A DNA stretch of 16,714 bases from Gp6-AA40 sp046765795 (GCA_046765795.1 JBKPRH010000202.1:1-16714), one strand, 5' to 3'; counted from the first letter of the stretch, positions 6,597 to 14,142 are shown. Translations and numbers: made by a program. The notes: a model not told the origin generated them from the sequence alone.

Positions 6597-7832
6597 TTAC
6601 AGATATTTCAGCCACCAGGCAGGGTTCCGTTCTTTCACGCGTGAGAACCAGAGACTGAGCGGGATCAGCACCGCGAGGACGATGGCCCAGCACAGATAGA
6701 CGATGGGTAGATCGAAGCCGGCGTTCGGCGGCACCGCAGCGAAGACCGCCGGAGGACTCATAAAGTACCAGCCGATCTCCTTGCCGGCCGCGACACTCAC
6801 GGCGACGGCGAGTCCATGTGCGAGCGGCCACTGCCACAGATAGAAGAACAGCGGCACCCGTCCGACGCGCGTGACGATCTGCTCGGCACGCGATGGGGTG
6901 CGACGAGATTCAAACCATGCCAGAGCCAGCATCGCCGGACCGATCGTCATCAGCAGATACAGCAGCGACACCGGATACTTCGTCGTGTTGACGAAGGAGA
7001 GCACGGAGAACAGGACGCTGCCCTGCGGCGACCACGGACGCGGGTCGCCATACAGGTTGCTCGCGCGAATCACGACAAAGGCCGCAACGAGACCGAAACC
7101 GATGCGCAGCAACAGGGCGCGCCGGCGCTCCGGATCGAGCGTGTAGATGGCGCCGAACGCATAGCCCACCGCGATCACGCCCAGCCACGGCACGAGGGGA
7201 TAGATGACCAGGACGACTGGACTGCCGTCACCCAGGATGGGAAACACCTCGGTCGGCTGGTGCAGCAGCATCCATAGCTTCGCGGAGGCCGACGGCACTG
7301 GTGAGTCGGGACCGTGCCACGACGCGACACGAATGCCGTCGAAGGCATTGTGCGCAACGATCATCGCCAGGCCGAACCCCGCCACAACGCGCAGCGGCAG
7401 ATGGATCAACGCAGCGAGCACGATCATCGACACGCCGAGCGTCCAGATCACCTGCAGCGTTGCCAGGTAGCTGTAGTCGACGTTGAACCACGTCGTGACA
7501 CGGATCACCGTCGCCTCGAGCACGATCAGCCACAGGCCGCGCGTGACGAGAAAGCGCGACAGATCGCGCAGGGACATGCCCCGGCTGTGCTGCAAATACG
7601 CACCGACGCCAGCCAGGAACACGAAGATCGGCGCGCAGTAGTGCGTGACCCATCGCGTCATGAACAGCATCGCCGTCGTCGTCGCGAGGTTGGTCGGATC
7701 GCCGGCCAGGCCGTTGACGTTCACGTAGTCGCGGGTGTGATCGAGGACCATCACGATCATGACCAGCCCGCGCAGCAGGTCGATCGACGTGAGACGACTA
7801 CGAACGGCAGGAGCAGCAGTGGTTGTGATCAT
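6597..7832 (-). CDS. HGSNAT-like (DUF1624) membrane acyltransferase
   Basis: 411 residues with about ten membrane segments. The N-terminus RLTSIDLLRGLVMIVMVLDHT carries the D-L-L-R-G...DHT signature of heparan-alpha-glucosaminide N-acetyltransferase-type proteins; H32 is the counterpart of the proposed transmembrane acetyl-carrying histidine. Next comes WVTHYCAPIFVFLAGVGAYL, also typical. The protein ends in a hydrophobic helix and a short basic tail (SRVKERNPAWWLKYL). The ATG at 7832 shares its A with the TGA stop of the S9 peptidase gene (TGATG); a GTG three bases upstream would give a GTGA overlap. Either way translation is coupled. Substrate unknown; a cell-surface or periplasmic sugar is likely by family. 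Confidence 0.85.
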   Translation of the reverse strand: MITTTAAPAVRSRLTSIDLLRGLVMIVMVLDHTRDYVNVNGLAGDPTNLATTTAMLFMTRWVTHYCAPIFVFLAGVGAYLQHSRGMSLRDLSRFLVTRGLWLIVLEATVIRVTTWFNVDYSYLATLQVIWTLGVSMIVLAALIHLPLRVVAGFGLAMIVAHNAFDGIRVASWHGPDSPVPSASAKLWMLLHQPTEVFPILGDGSPVVLVIYPLVPWLGVIAVGYAFGAIYTLDPERRRALLLRIGFGLVAAFVVIRASNLYGDPRPWSPQGSVLFSVLSFVNTTKYPVSLLYLLMTIGPAMLALAWFESRRTPSRAEQIVTRVGRVPLFFYLWQWPLAHGLAVAVSVAAGKEIGWYFMSPPAVFAAVPPNAGFDLPIVYLCWAIVLAVLIPLSLWFSRVKERNPAWWLKYL

Positions 7833-9799
7833 CACAGGTTGTCGATCGGCAACGGTTCGATCGCATCAGCCGGCCTGAAGCCAAACACGGCACCGTAAAA
7901 GTACAACTCCGCTTCGAGGCTGCGGATGATCGTCGCGGCTTTGCGAAAGCCGTGTTGCTCACCCTCGAACGCCAGGTACGCAACCGGCAGCCCCTTCTTC
8001 CGTACCGCGTCGGCCATCATCTCCGATTGATTCGGCGGAACGACCTTGTCCTCGAGACCCTGCAAGAGAATCAGCGCACACGATAGCCGATCGACGAAGT
8101 GAATAGGTGAACGCGCGCGGTAGAGATCGCGAGCCTCCGGGTAGGGACCGACCAGCGTGTCTGAATAACGGGCCTCGAACTTGTGTGTGTCGTGCTGGAG
8201 CACCTCGAGATCGCTGATGCCGTAGTAGCTCGCAGCCGCCTTGAACACATCAGGATGAAAGACCAGTGCCGCGAGCGCGGTGTAGCCGCCGGCGCTGCCG
8301 CCGCGGATGATGAGCCGATTCGGGTCGGCCTTGCGCTGCGCGACGAGGTAGCGCGCCGCGTTCACCGCGTCCTCGACGTCCACGATGCCCCACTGACCGT
8401 TGAGGCGCTCGCGGTACGGACGACCGTATCCCGAACTGCCCCCGTAGTTCACATCCGCCACCGCGAAGCCACGCGTCGTCCAGTACTGAATCGCGACCTC
8501 GAATCTCGCCGTTGTCGCTGCCGTTGGCCCGCCGTGGCCAATGACGATGAGCGGCGGCTGTTCGCCGGGTGTGCCGGTGTATTCCGGATGTCGAGGTGGA
8601 TAGATGAACGCGTGCGCCGTCAGCCCGCGACTCGTTGGAAACTCGATCGCGTCGGGCTCCGAAATGTAGGCGGGATCGATATCGACAGGGGCCGCTATCT
8701 TCAGAGGCTCGGCTTCTCCGGTCTCGAGATCGATCTGCATGACGGCGTCCGACGTCCTCGCGGATCCGGCGACGACGATCGCGTGAGTGTCGGTGGCCGT
8801 CAACCATTCGCGTGGCTCGAGGCCAGGAGCGAGACTCGTCATCACTCCGCTCGCGACATTGACGACACCCATGTGCCATCGACCACTCTTCGTGTACGAG
8901 ACCACAATGCGTGAACGTCCGGCGAACGCCCAGGTTGCCGTTTCAAAAATCCACTGAGGGCGCCCGAATTCCGCGTCACGTGGCGGGTTGGTCATCACCG
9001 CGTGCGACAACGAGCCGTCCCACCGATAGAGCTTCCACCAACCGTCGCGATCGCTGACGAAGTACAACGTGCCGTTGGGCGACCAGCCCGGCTGATAGAT
9101 CGACTCCGATGGACCACCCGCGACGTGTGTTGCAGCACCGAGCGCACCGCCCGCATCGATTTCAGCAACCCACAATTCGGTGCCGTCCCACGGCATTTGC
9201 GGATGCCGCCATGACAGCCACGCGAGTCGCGTGCCGTCCGGACTGATCCGCGGCGTCGAGTAGAAGTCGAAGCCCGAGGCAATGACGTCGCCGGCACTCT
9301 CGCCACCCGTCAGTGGAATGCTGACCAGGGTCGTCTCAGGCTCTCTCTTGTCGTGTCCGGCTTGAGCCGGACCGTGATCTTCGCGGACGGCGATCAAGCG
9401 ATTGCGCTTCGAGTCGTAGTTGAAATCCGCGTAGAAACAATCGTTCGCCGGAGTGATTGCGTAGGGCGGGTCTTGTTCTTCAGACCCGGCGTGATCGCCG
9501 ACGAAATAAACACGCTGATCGGAGAAATTGGAGAAATAGATCTTCCCGCCCGCGACGACATAAGCCCCGCCGCCGTACTCGTGCACACGCGTGCGAACGT
9601 TGAATCCCTGCGGCGTCAGTTCCTCGTGCCGCCCATCCGCGCGGCGACGCACCAGCACACTGCGTCCGCCTTCATTCGGTCGCCGTTCGAGCCAATAGAC
9701 ATCGTCGCCATCGACGGCCACGCTGCCGAGCCGGACTCCCTGGGTGGCAACGGCTTCCGCCGAGATCGGTGACGGCCACGTTCCATACGGTTTATTCAC
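7832..9799 (-). CDS. S9 family serine peptidase (prolyl oligopeptidase / acylaminoacyl-peptidase type)
   Basis: 655 residues without a signal peptide, so probably cytoplasmic. Residues about 15-390 form the WD40-like beta-propeller with repeated blade motifs (such as ISPDGTRLAWLSW and WSPNGTLYFVSDRDG). The C-terminal alpha/beta-hydrolase domain carries the catalytic triad S502 (IRGGSAGGY), D584 (LEDKVVPP) and H616 (EGEQHGF). Such enzymes cleave short peptides or remove acylated N-terminal residues. The start is GTG at 9799, 83 bp from the divergent quinoprotein gene; the N-terminal sequence YGTWPSPISAEAVA fits the family start. Oddity: residues 141-150 (DHGPAQAGHD) and 103-112 (HAGSEEQDPP) are coded by palindromic repeats and look like insertions in propeller surface loops. 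First gene of a four-gene run. Confidence 0.93.
   Translation of the reverse strand: MNKPYGTWPSPISAEAVATQGVRLGSVAVDGDDVYWLERRPNEGGRSVLVRRRADGRHEELTPQGFNVRTRVHEYGGGAYVVAGGKIYFSNFSDQRVYFVGDHAGSEEQDPPYAITPANDCFYADFNYDSKRNRLIAVREDHGPAQAGHDKREPETTLVSIPLTGGESAGDVIASGFDFYSTPRISPDGTRLAWLSWRHPQMPWDGTELWVAEIDAGGALGAATHVAGGPSESIYQPGWSPNGTLYFVSDRDGWWKLYRWDGSLSHAVMTNPPRDAEFGRPQWIFETATWAFAGRSRIVVSYTKSGRWHMGVVNVASGVMTSLAPGLEPREWLTATDTHAIVVAGSARTSDAVMQIDLETGEAEPLKIAAPVDIDPAYISEPDAIEFPTSRGLTAHAFIYPPRHPEYTGTPGEQPPLIVIGHGGPTAATTARFEVAIQYWTTRGFAVADVNYGGSSGYGRPYRERLNGQWGIVDVEDAVNAARYLVAQRKADPNRLIIRGGSAGGYTALAALVFHPDVFKAAASYYGISDLEVLQHDTHKFEARYSDTLVGPYPEARDLYRARSPIHFVDRLSCALILLQGLEDKVVPPNQSEMMADAVRKKGLPVAYLAFEGEQHGFRKAATIIRSLEAELYFYGAVFGFRPADAIEPLPIDNL
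9355..9372. repeat. Class E palindrome inside the S9 peptidase gene
   Basis: GTCCGGCT-TG-AGCCGGAC, a perfect 18-nt palindrome matching the spacer element at 2396-2413 except at the central bases. It is in frame in the coding region and is translated as part of GPAQAGHD (about residues 142-150 of the peptidase). Confidence 0.85.
9468..9487. repeat. Imperfect GGGTCT...AGACCC palindrome inside the S9 peptidase gene
   Basis: GGGTCT and AGACCC arms separated by 8 nt, with flanks GGC and GGC extending the resemblance to the spacer element at 11834-11853. It codes for about residues 104-111 of the peptidase (within HAGSEEQDPP) and keeps the frame open. Confidence 0.6.
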
Positions 9800-9882
9800 G
9801 GCGACAACTGTACAATCTCGCGCACGTGAAACCGCGCACCCTCAAGCGTGTGCTCTACGTGGTCACAACCCAGAGGACTGCC
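9800..9882. promoter_or_regulatory. Divergent control region between S9 peptidase and quinoprotein genes
   Basis: 83 bp serve both genes. A TACAAT hexamer at 9811-9816 on the + strand could be a -10 box for the quinoprotein gene, but no good -35 stands 16-18 bp before it. On the - strand there is no recognisable box before the GTG of the peptidase, whose leader would be very short. A GAGGA Shine-Dalgarno stands before the ATG at 9883. Confidence 0.25.
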
Positions 9883-11826
9883 ATGAAGCGCTGGATGTGG
9901 ATTCCACCGGTCCTGCTCGCCGCGTCGCTCGTTGCCGCTCAGGACCGATCGCCTGCCCCGTCGAAGCCCCGCGAAGGCGGATCGCGCGCGGTGGAGTGGC
10001 CGTACTACGGTGGCGATCCCGGTGGCACCCGTCATTCGACGTTGACCGACATCAATGCCGGCAACGTGAAGCAGCTGCAACCGGCGTGGCAGTGGAAGCA
10101 CTGGGAGACGCCGCTGAAGGAATACGACACGGTCCCGGGACAATTTGAAGCGACGCCGCTGATGATCGACGGCACGCTGTACGTGACGACGCCGTACAAC
10201 AGCGTCACCGCGCTCGATGCAGAGACCGGCAAAGAGCGATGGCGGTTCGATGGCGCGGCGTACGAGCTCGGTCAGGTGCTCTCGGGCAGCGGCTGGAAAC
10301 TGCGTGGCACCGCCGTCTGGCGCGACGGCAATCAGATGCGCGTCTTCCTCAACAGCCGTCATCGTCTATTTGCGCTCGACGCGCGCACCGGAAAGCCGGT
10401 CGCATCGTTCGGCAACAGCGGCCAGGTCTCGCTCACTGATGGCCTGGCGAGAATGTCCGACGTCCGCCACGCCACGCAAAGCTCACCGCCTGTCATCTAC
10501 GGAGACCTTGTCATCGTCGGTAGCCAGGTGCCTGACCGCGTGCAACTGCCCGATCCGATGGGCTACGTGCAGGCATTCAACGCGCGCACCGGTAAGCGTG
10601 TGTGGACGTTTGCGACGATTCCGATGTCGCCGAAGGATCCTGGAGCCGAGACGTGGGAGAACGAGTCGTGGCGAAGGAACGGTCACGCCAACGTGTGGGC
10701 ACCGATGGCGCTCGACGAGAAGCGCGGGCTGCTTTATCTCCCAACGTCCACACCGACGAGTGATTACTACGGCGGCCAGCGTCCAGGCGCCAATCTCTTT
10801 GCCGAATCGCTGGTGTGTCTCGATGCCGCGACCGGCAAGATCAAGTGGCACTTCCAGACGGTGCATCACGGGCTGTGGGACTGGGACATTCCAACGCAGC
10901 CGAATCTCGTGACCATCACCGTCAACGGCAAGCCGATCGATGCCGTTGCGCAGGTCACGAAGCGCGGCGACACGTTCGTCTTCGATCGCGTCACCGGCAC
11001 GCCCGTGTGGCCGATCGTCGAGCGCGCGGTTCCTACTGACAGCGACGTGCCGGGCGAGAAACCGTATCCAACACAGCCCTTCCCCACCAAGCCGGCACCG
11101 TTTGTCGATCAAGGCGTCTCTCTGAACGATGCGAACAACCTGACGCCGGAGATCCACAGGCTCGCGCAGGAGCAGATGCAGAGATTCCGCATCGGTCCGA
11201 TGTTCACGCCACCGTCGCTGAAAGGAACGCTGCAGCGACCGAGCCAGGGTGGTGGCGCGAACTGGGGCGGCGCGGCGTTCGATCCGGACACGGGGTATTT
11301 GATCGTCCGCGCGAACAACGTCATCGGCGTGAACCGCGTCGCGAAGAATGACGGCTCCAACCCGCTCGTCGGCGTGGACTACTCGAATGTGTTCGCCGGA
11401 GGTGGCGAGAACGCGACGTTGCCCGGCGGCCTGCCGCTCATCTCGCCGCCGTACGCGATCCTCGCCGCCATCGATCTCAACAAGGGCGAGATCGCGTGGA
11501 AGGTTCCGCTCGGCGAAGGCGGCGCCGCCATTCGCAATCACCCGTTGCTGAAAGGCGTCACGCTGCCGGACCGACTCGGGTCCACGGCAAGCATGGGCGG
11601 CGCGATGGTGACCCAAAGTGGACTGATCTTCGTCGGCGGCGGCGACGGCTACATCTACGCGTTCGAGACCAAGACCGGCAAGGAAGTCTGGCGCGAGAAG
11701 ATCCCCTACAACGGATCGGCGAATCCGATGACGTATCGGACCGCGTCGGGCAAGCAATTTATCGTGATGGCGACAGGCACCGGCGCCGACAATGCGATCG
11801 TGGCATTCTCGGTTAACAACAAATGA
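9883..11826 (+). CDS. Secreted PQQ-dependent dehydrogenase (quinoprotein beta-propeller)
   Basis: 647 residues. The signal peptide MKRWMWIPPVLLAASLVAA probably ends at A19. The rest is an eight-bladed quinoprotein propeller with repeated blade ends of the form ALDAETGKERWRF, VFNARTGK-like and CLDAATGKIKWHFQ, and the family hallmark HHGLWDWD at 328-335. NGHANVWAPMALDEKRGLLYLPT just before it is typical of membrane-GDH-like and soluble pyrroloquinoline quinone dehydrogenases. Such enzymes oxidise sugars or alcohols in the periplasm using PQQ and a metal ion. There is no cytochrome c domain (no CxxCH) and no N-terminal GDH-type membrane domain, so a separate electron acceptor is needed. No pqq biosynthesis genes are in the window. 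I use the ATG at 9883 (AGAGGA upstream) rather than the open frame from 9769, which would overlap the S9 gene. Confidence 0.9.
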   Translation: MKRWMWIPPVLLAASLVAAQDRSPAPSKPREGGSRAVEWPYYGGDPGGTRHSTLTDINAGNVKQLQPAWQWKHWETPLKEYDTVPGQFEATPLMIDGTLYVTTPYNSVTALDAETGKERWRFDGAAYELGQVLSGSGWKLRGTAVWRDGNQMRVFLNSRHRLFALDARTGKPVASFGNSGQVSLTDGLARMSDVRHATQSSPPVIYGDLVIVGSQVPDRVQLPDPMGYVQAFNARTGKRVWTFATIPMSPKDPGAETWENESWRRNGHANVWAPMALDEKRGLLYLPTSTPTSDYYGGQRPGANLFAESLVCLDAATGKIKWHFQTVHHGLWDWDIPTQPNLVTITVNGKPIDAVAQVTKRGDTFVFDRVTGTPVWPIVERAVPTDSDVPGEKPYPTQPFPTKPAPFVDQGVSLNDANNLTPEIHRLAQEQMQRFRIGPMFTPPSLKGTLQRPSQGGGANWGGAAFDPDTGYLIVRANNVIGVNRVAKNDGSNPLVGVDYSNVFAGGGENATLPGGLPLISPPYAILAAIDLNKGEIAWKVPLGEGGAAIRNHPLLKGVTLPDRLGSTASMGGAMVTQSGLIFVGGGDGYIYAFETKTGKEVWREKIPYNGSANPMTYRTASGKQFIVMATGTGADNAIVAFSVNNK

Positions 11827-11833
11827 AAACGCC

Positions 11834-11853
11834 GGCGGGTCTGAAGACCCGCC
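11834..11853. terminator. Class E-like palindrome between convergent genes (GGCGGGTCT-GA-AGACCCGCC)
   Basis: A perfect 20-nt palindrome (9-bp arms) in the 36-bp spacer between the end of the quinoprotein gene (11826) and the end of the exported coiled-coil gene (11863). A very stable hairpin forms in either transcript. No T-run follows, so it may be a repeat insertion acting as a weak terminator or mRNA end stabiliser. Confidence 0.55.
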
Positions 11854-11862
11854 TCTACGTGC

Positions 11863-12567
11863 TCATTCGCGTGGCTTCGCGCCGCGCGTCGCAGCGGTGA
11901 GCAAGACGATCAACGCTTTACTGCCACCGCGCATGCGCGAGGTGCCGACGACGACGGTCTCGCCGAGCGACATCGTGAACGTCGTGTCGATCAGCGTGCT
12001 CCCCGACGACCGCATTTCGCTCTGACGCATGTCGATCGCGGCTTCGGCATCCACGAGCCTCTGTCGAAGGGCGCTCACGGTGCCTGGGTCTGTACCCGGC
12101 TGCCTGAGTTGATTCTCGAGCGCCGATCGGGCGGCAATCATCTGCTGAATTTCCGTCCTCAGCGCCGCATCGCGATTCTTGTTGCCGCTCCCTGGCTCAC
12201 TCATCGCAAAGCGAACCTGCAACGACGAGGGCGGCAAGGCGAGACGATCCAGGACGACCTCGTACTCCTGCTCGTCCGTCCCACGCAATCGGCCGGTGAT
12301 CGCTTGACGAGTCGTTGACGATGCGAGGAGCCACGCCGTATCGAGGACGCGATAGCTGCGATACGGCAGGAAGTCTTTCAGGTCGGAGAGCGCTGCACGC
12401 GCTGCCGCCGGAATGTTGTCGGTCGCTGCGCCTTCCTGGACATCGCCCAGCACGAGGACGATGCCGAATCCCTGGAGTCCGCCTGGCGCGGCCGCCTGCG
12501 CCCATGCGGGCGTCGTCACGAGCAACAGAGCGAGAGCCACCATCACACGACACACGATCGCAGCCAT
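11863..12567 (-). CDS. Exported coiled-coil protein of unknown function linked to an ECF sigma operon
   Basis: Family not recognised. 234 residues; the signal peptide ends at AWA-Q (about residue 23). Residues 31-125 look like an alpha/beta domain (FGIVLVLGDVQEG, SDLKDFLPYRSYRVLDTAWLL, EYEVVLDRLALP). Residues about 130-188 are a likely coiled coil (RTEIQQMIAARSALENQL, LRQRLVDAEAAIDMRQSEM). The end (TTFTMSLGETVVVGTSRMR followed by ALIVLLTA) is beta-rich and resembles the last strands of secretin-type domains, though that is only an impression. AAGGAG stands 5 nt before the ATG at 12567, which is better placed than the GTG at 12570. It is 9 nt after the anti-sigma-like gene, so it is the third gene of the sigma operon. 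Confidence 0.75.
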   Translation of the reverse strand: MAAIVCRVMVALALLLVTTPAWAQAAAPGGLQGFGIVLVLGDVQEGAATDNIPAAARAALSDLKDFLPYRSYRVLDTAWLLASSTTRQAITGRLRGTDEQEYEVVLDRLALPPSSLQVRFAMSEPGSGNKNRDAALRTEIQQMIAARSALENQLRQPGTDPGTVSALRQRLVDAEAAIDMRQSEMRSSGSTLIDTTFTMSLGETVVVGTSRMRGGSKALIVLLTAATRGAKPRE

Positions 12568-12576
12568 CACGTCTCC

Positions 12577-12930
12577 TTACGGATTGAACTCGTCGTTGAA
12601 GATCCAGATCACGCGCGTGCCGCGCGGCGCGATCAATTGCATCTGTCTTGGCGCTGCGATCTCCACTCGATCGGCAGACGTCGCACTCTGATGCGCGTCG
12701 GGGATATTGCTCGGGTGTTCCATCCAGCGGCTCATGCCGACCGCAATCGTGATACCGACGACGACGGTCGCCGCTGCCCAGGATCCGCGCGCCCAGTCTG
12801 TCAGCGGCGAGTCGTGTGATTCGGCGGCCGCGACGATCGCGCGGCGCATCCGCTGCCGATCGGTGTCCGAGAGGGGCGTTTCGTCAGCGACTGGATCGCC
12901 TTCTATCAACCAGTCGCGCAGTTCCTTCAT
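12577..12930 (-). CDS. Single-pass membrane protein, putative anti-sigma factor
   Basis: 117 residues. Residues 1-48 are a charged cytoplasmic part (MKELRDWLIEGDPVADETPL, DTDRQRMRRAIVAAAE), one membrane helix at about 50-67 (SWAAATVVVGITIAVGMS), then a short exported tail ending IAPRGTRVIWIFNDEF. The ATG overlaps the sigma-factor stop (ATGA) and has GGGAG upstream. Position and topology suggest an anti-sigma factor, but there is no HxxxCxxC zinc motif, so this is not a classical ZAS protein. The exported tail might sense or bind the third gene product. The open frame extending to 13281 is antisense-of-frame noise inside the sigma gene. Confidence 0.7.
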   Translation of the reverse strand: MKELRDWLIEGDPVADETPLSDTDRQRMRRAIVAAAESHDSPLTDWARGSWAAATVVVGITIAVGMSRWMEHPSNIPDAHQSATSADRVEIAAPRQMQLIAPRGTRVIWIFNDEFNP

Positions 12931-13547
12931 GACGTTCTCCCTTCGCCGGCGCCGAGTTCGCGGTGCCCTTCGGCGCCCCGTATCGCTGCGGCGAGCTGTC
13001 GTCGTCCTTTCGAGAGGTGCCAGCGCACCGTGACCGCCGTCACACCGAGCGTGCGAGCAATGACATCGACTGGCACGCCTTCGAGCTCGTGCATCACCAG
13101 CACGGCACGGCGCCGCGGATCGAGAGTAGCCAGCGCGCGCCAGACGACCGATCGCGCCACGATCGCTGCCTCTGGATTCGATTCGACCTCGCGCGGCGGA
13201 GACGATCGATCCAACCGCTCCCGATTCGCCGTTTGCCGCCAGCGATCGCGACAGAGGTTGACCAGCACCCGCACCAACCACGCCTCTTCGGCCGGCGGAC
13301 CGGCAGGCACTGATGCAGGCGCTCGTGCCGCACGCAGAAAGGTGTCCTGCACCAGATCGCGCGCCTCGTCGGCGCTCCCGGACATGCGCCGAGCAAGCCG
13401 GTAGAGACGCTGATGATGGGCGTCGAAGAGCATGCCCAGTCGATCGGCCGCGGCTGCCGCTTCGTCGTGGGCCGTCGCCACCGTCGCCGCGCGCTCGCGC
13501 GCGCCCTCGCCGGTCATCATTGGTGTAAACGAGTGAGCGGGCGGCAT
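12927..13547 (-). CDS. RNA polymerase ECF-type sigma factor
   Basis: 206 residues. Region 2 spans about 38-76 (LFDAHHQRLYRLARRMSGSADEARDLVQDTFLRA, in which the DLVQDTF box binds core polymerase and the -10 element). Region 4 spans about 135-188 (LDPRRRAVLVMHELEGVPV, then VIARTLGVTAVTVRWHLSKGR), with the helix-turn-helix for -35 recognition. No region 3 lies between. The N-terminus (1-37) is A-rich and poorly defined; the ATG at 13547 has no Shine-Dalgarno, and the MM pair at residues 10-11 is an alternative start. No ECF-type GGAAC promoter is visible upstream, which is filled by a family B repeat. Operon with the two downstream genes. Confidence 0.93.
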   Translation of the reverse strand: MPPAHSFTPMMTGEGARERAATVATAHDEAAAAADRLGMLFDAHHQRLYRLARRMSGSADEARDLVQDTFLRAARAPASVPAGPPAEEAWLVRVLVNLCRDRWRQTANRERLDRSSPPREVESNPEAAIVARSVVWRALATLDPRRRAVLVMHELEGVPVDVIARTLGVTAVTVRWHLSKGRRQLAAAIRGAEGHRELGAGEGRTS

Positions 13548-13558
13548 TGTTGGTGGCT

Positions 13559-13615
13559 GAGGTAACGGAGATTACGGAGAAAACGGGATCACACGGAGAA
13601 ACGGAGAAACGGAGA
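13559..13615 (+). repeat. Family B repeat, left inverted copy next to the HEAT-like gene
   Basis: 57 nt built of (A)ACGGAG words; the last 25 nt have a clean 8-nt period. It is an inverted copy of 14143-14199, with about 48 identities in 58 aligned columns by hand (one 1-nt gap on each side). It ends one base before the stop codon of the HEAT-like frame. Confidence 0.85.
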
Positions 13616-13616
13616 A

Positions 13617-13970
13617 CTACTGCAAGTTCTCAGCGATCGCCCGCGCTTCGGCTATTACCTTCGAACGCGCATCGTCAGGCCACGTCATCGGCTTTCCCAG
13701 GCGGGAGTAGTCCGGTGTTTGGCCAAGTGCTTTCTGTATCGCCCCGTAAGCCGTGTCTCTCACGTGCCATTCTTCCGCAGAATCATCGATTCGGCTTAGA
13801 AACAGCGAGAGCGCGCGCGCGTCTCGTGTGTTCTGCGTGAGCACCCCCAATGCATCCACCGCCATTCGTCTGACATCCGCGTCGGAGTCGCTGAGCATGC
13901 GCTCTGCGGCACTTCTGTACTCCGGCCGCCGCCAGTGGAGAACGAGGACGCTCAGGGCAATGAAGCGCAA
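13617..13970 (-). CDS. HEAT-repeat-like protein, conserved part; start uncertain
   Basis: 117 residues from a TTG at 13970. The sequence is a run of paired amphipathic helices of HEAT/Armadillo type (ELRFIALSVLVLHWRR, EYRSAAERMLSDSDADVRRM, AVDALGVLTQN, ARALSLFLSRIDDSAEEWHV, RDTAYGAIQKALG). The SDSDADVRRMAVDALG part is a standard HEAT unit. HEAT repeats bind other proteins; small stand-alone versions are often immunity- or scaffold-like. The TTG lies in the middle of a helix, so it is a poor start, and the same frame continues coding-like upstream to about 14132. The gene lies exactly between two inverted family B repeats. Confidence 0.55.
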   Translation of the reverse strand: MRFIALSVLVLHWRRPEYRSAAERMLSDSDADVRRMAVDALGVLTQNTRDARALSLFLSRIDDSAEEWHVRDTAYGAIQKALGQTPDYSRLGKPMTWPDDARSKVIAEARAIAENLQ

Positions 13971-14132
13971 CTCCGCATCTGAATTGGTTAGATAACTGTC
14001 AACGGTCTGTGCTGCTTCTTGGAAATCGGCCTCGCCAAATTCGTGAAGAAGCGAGTAGGTGTCACCGGCAAATTCGCCTGACTGGAGTTGTTCAAGCGAC
14101 CGCCCCAGCTCGCCGGGGATCGTTGTTTCATT
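13971..14132 (-). pseudogene. Probable 5' continuation of the HEAT-like gene lacking a usable start codon
   Basis: Reading the minus strand in the frame of the HEAT-like protein, no stop occurs back to 14175, and the translation looks like protein (EQLQSGEFAGDTYSLLHEFG, then ADFQEAAQTVDSYLTNSDAE, running straight into ELRFIAL). No ATG, GTG or TTG occurs in this frame upstream of 13970. The only well-placed ATG, at 14131-14129, is one base out of frame, with purine-rich GGAGGA and GGAG words supplied by the B repeat upstream. A single-base change or indel near the start would explain this. GC here is about 50 percent (13981-14100), against 60-70 percent in stretches counted nearby. Confidence 0.5.
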
Positions 14133-14142
14133 GAAATGATGA

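Noticed and set aside
9769..9882. N-terminal extension of the quinoprotein frame
   Set aside because: It would overlap the S9 gene and bury the signal peptide; the ATG at 9883 has a proper Shine-Dalgarno.
10483..11757. Minus-strand open frame of 424 codons
   Set aside because: It is antisense to the quinoprotein gene, whose motifs are unmistakable; the shadow product has no recognisable pattern.
12931..13281. Extension of the anti-sigma-like frame into the sigma gene
   Set aside because: The ATG at 12930 overlaps the sigma stop in the usual ATGA manner, and the extension is R/G/A-rich shadow sequence.
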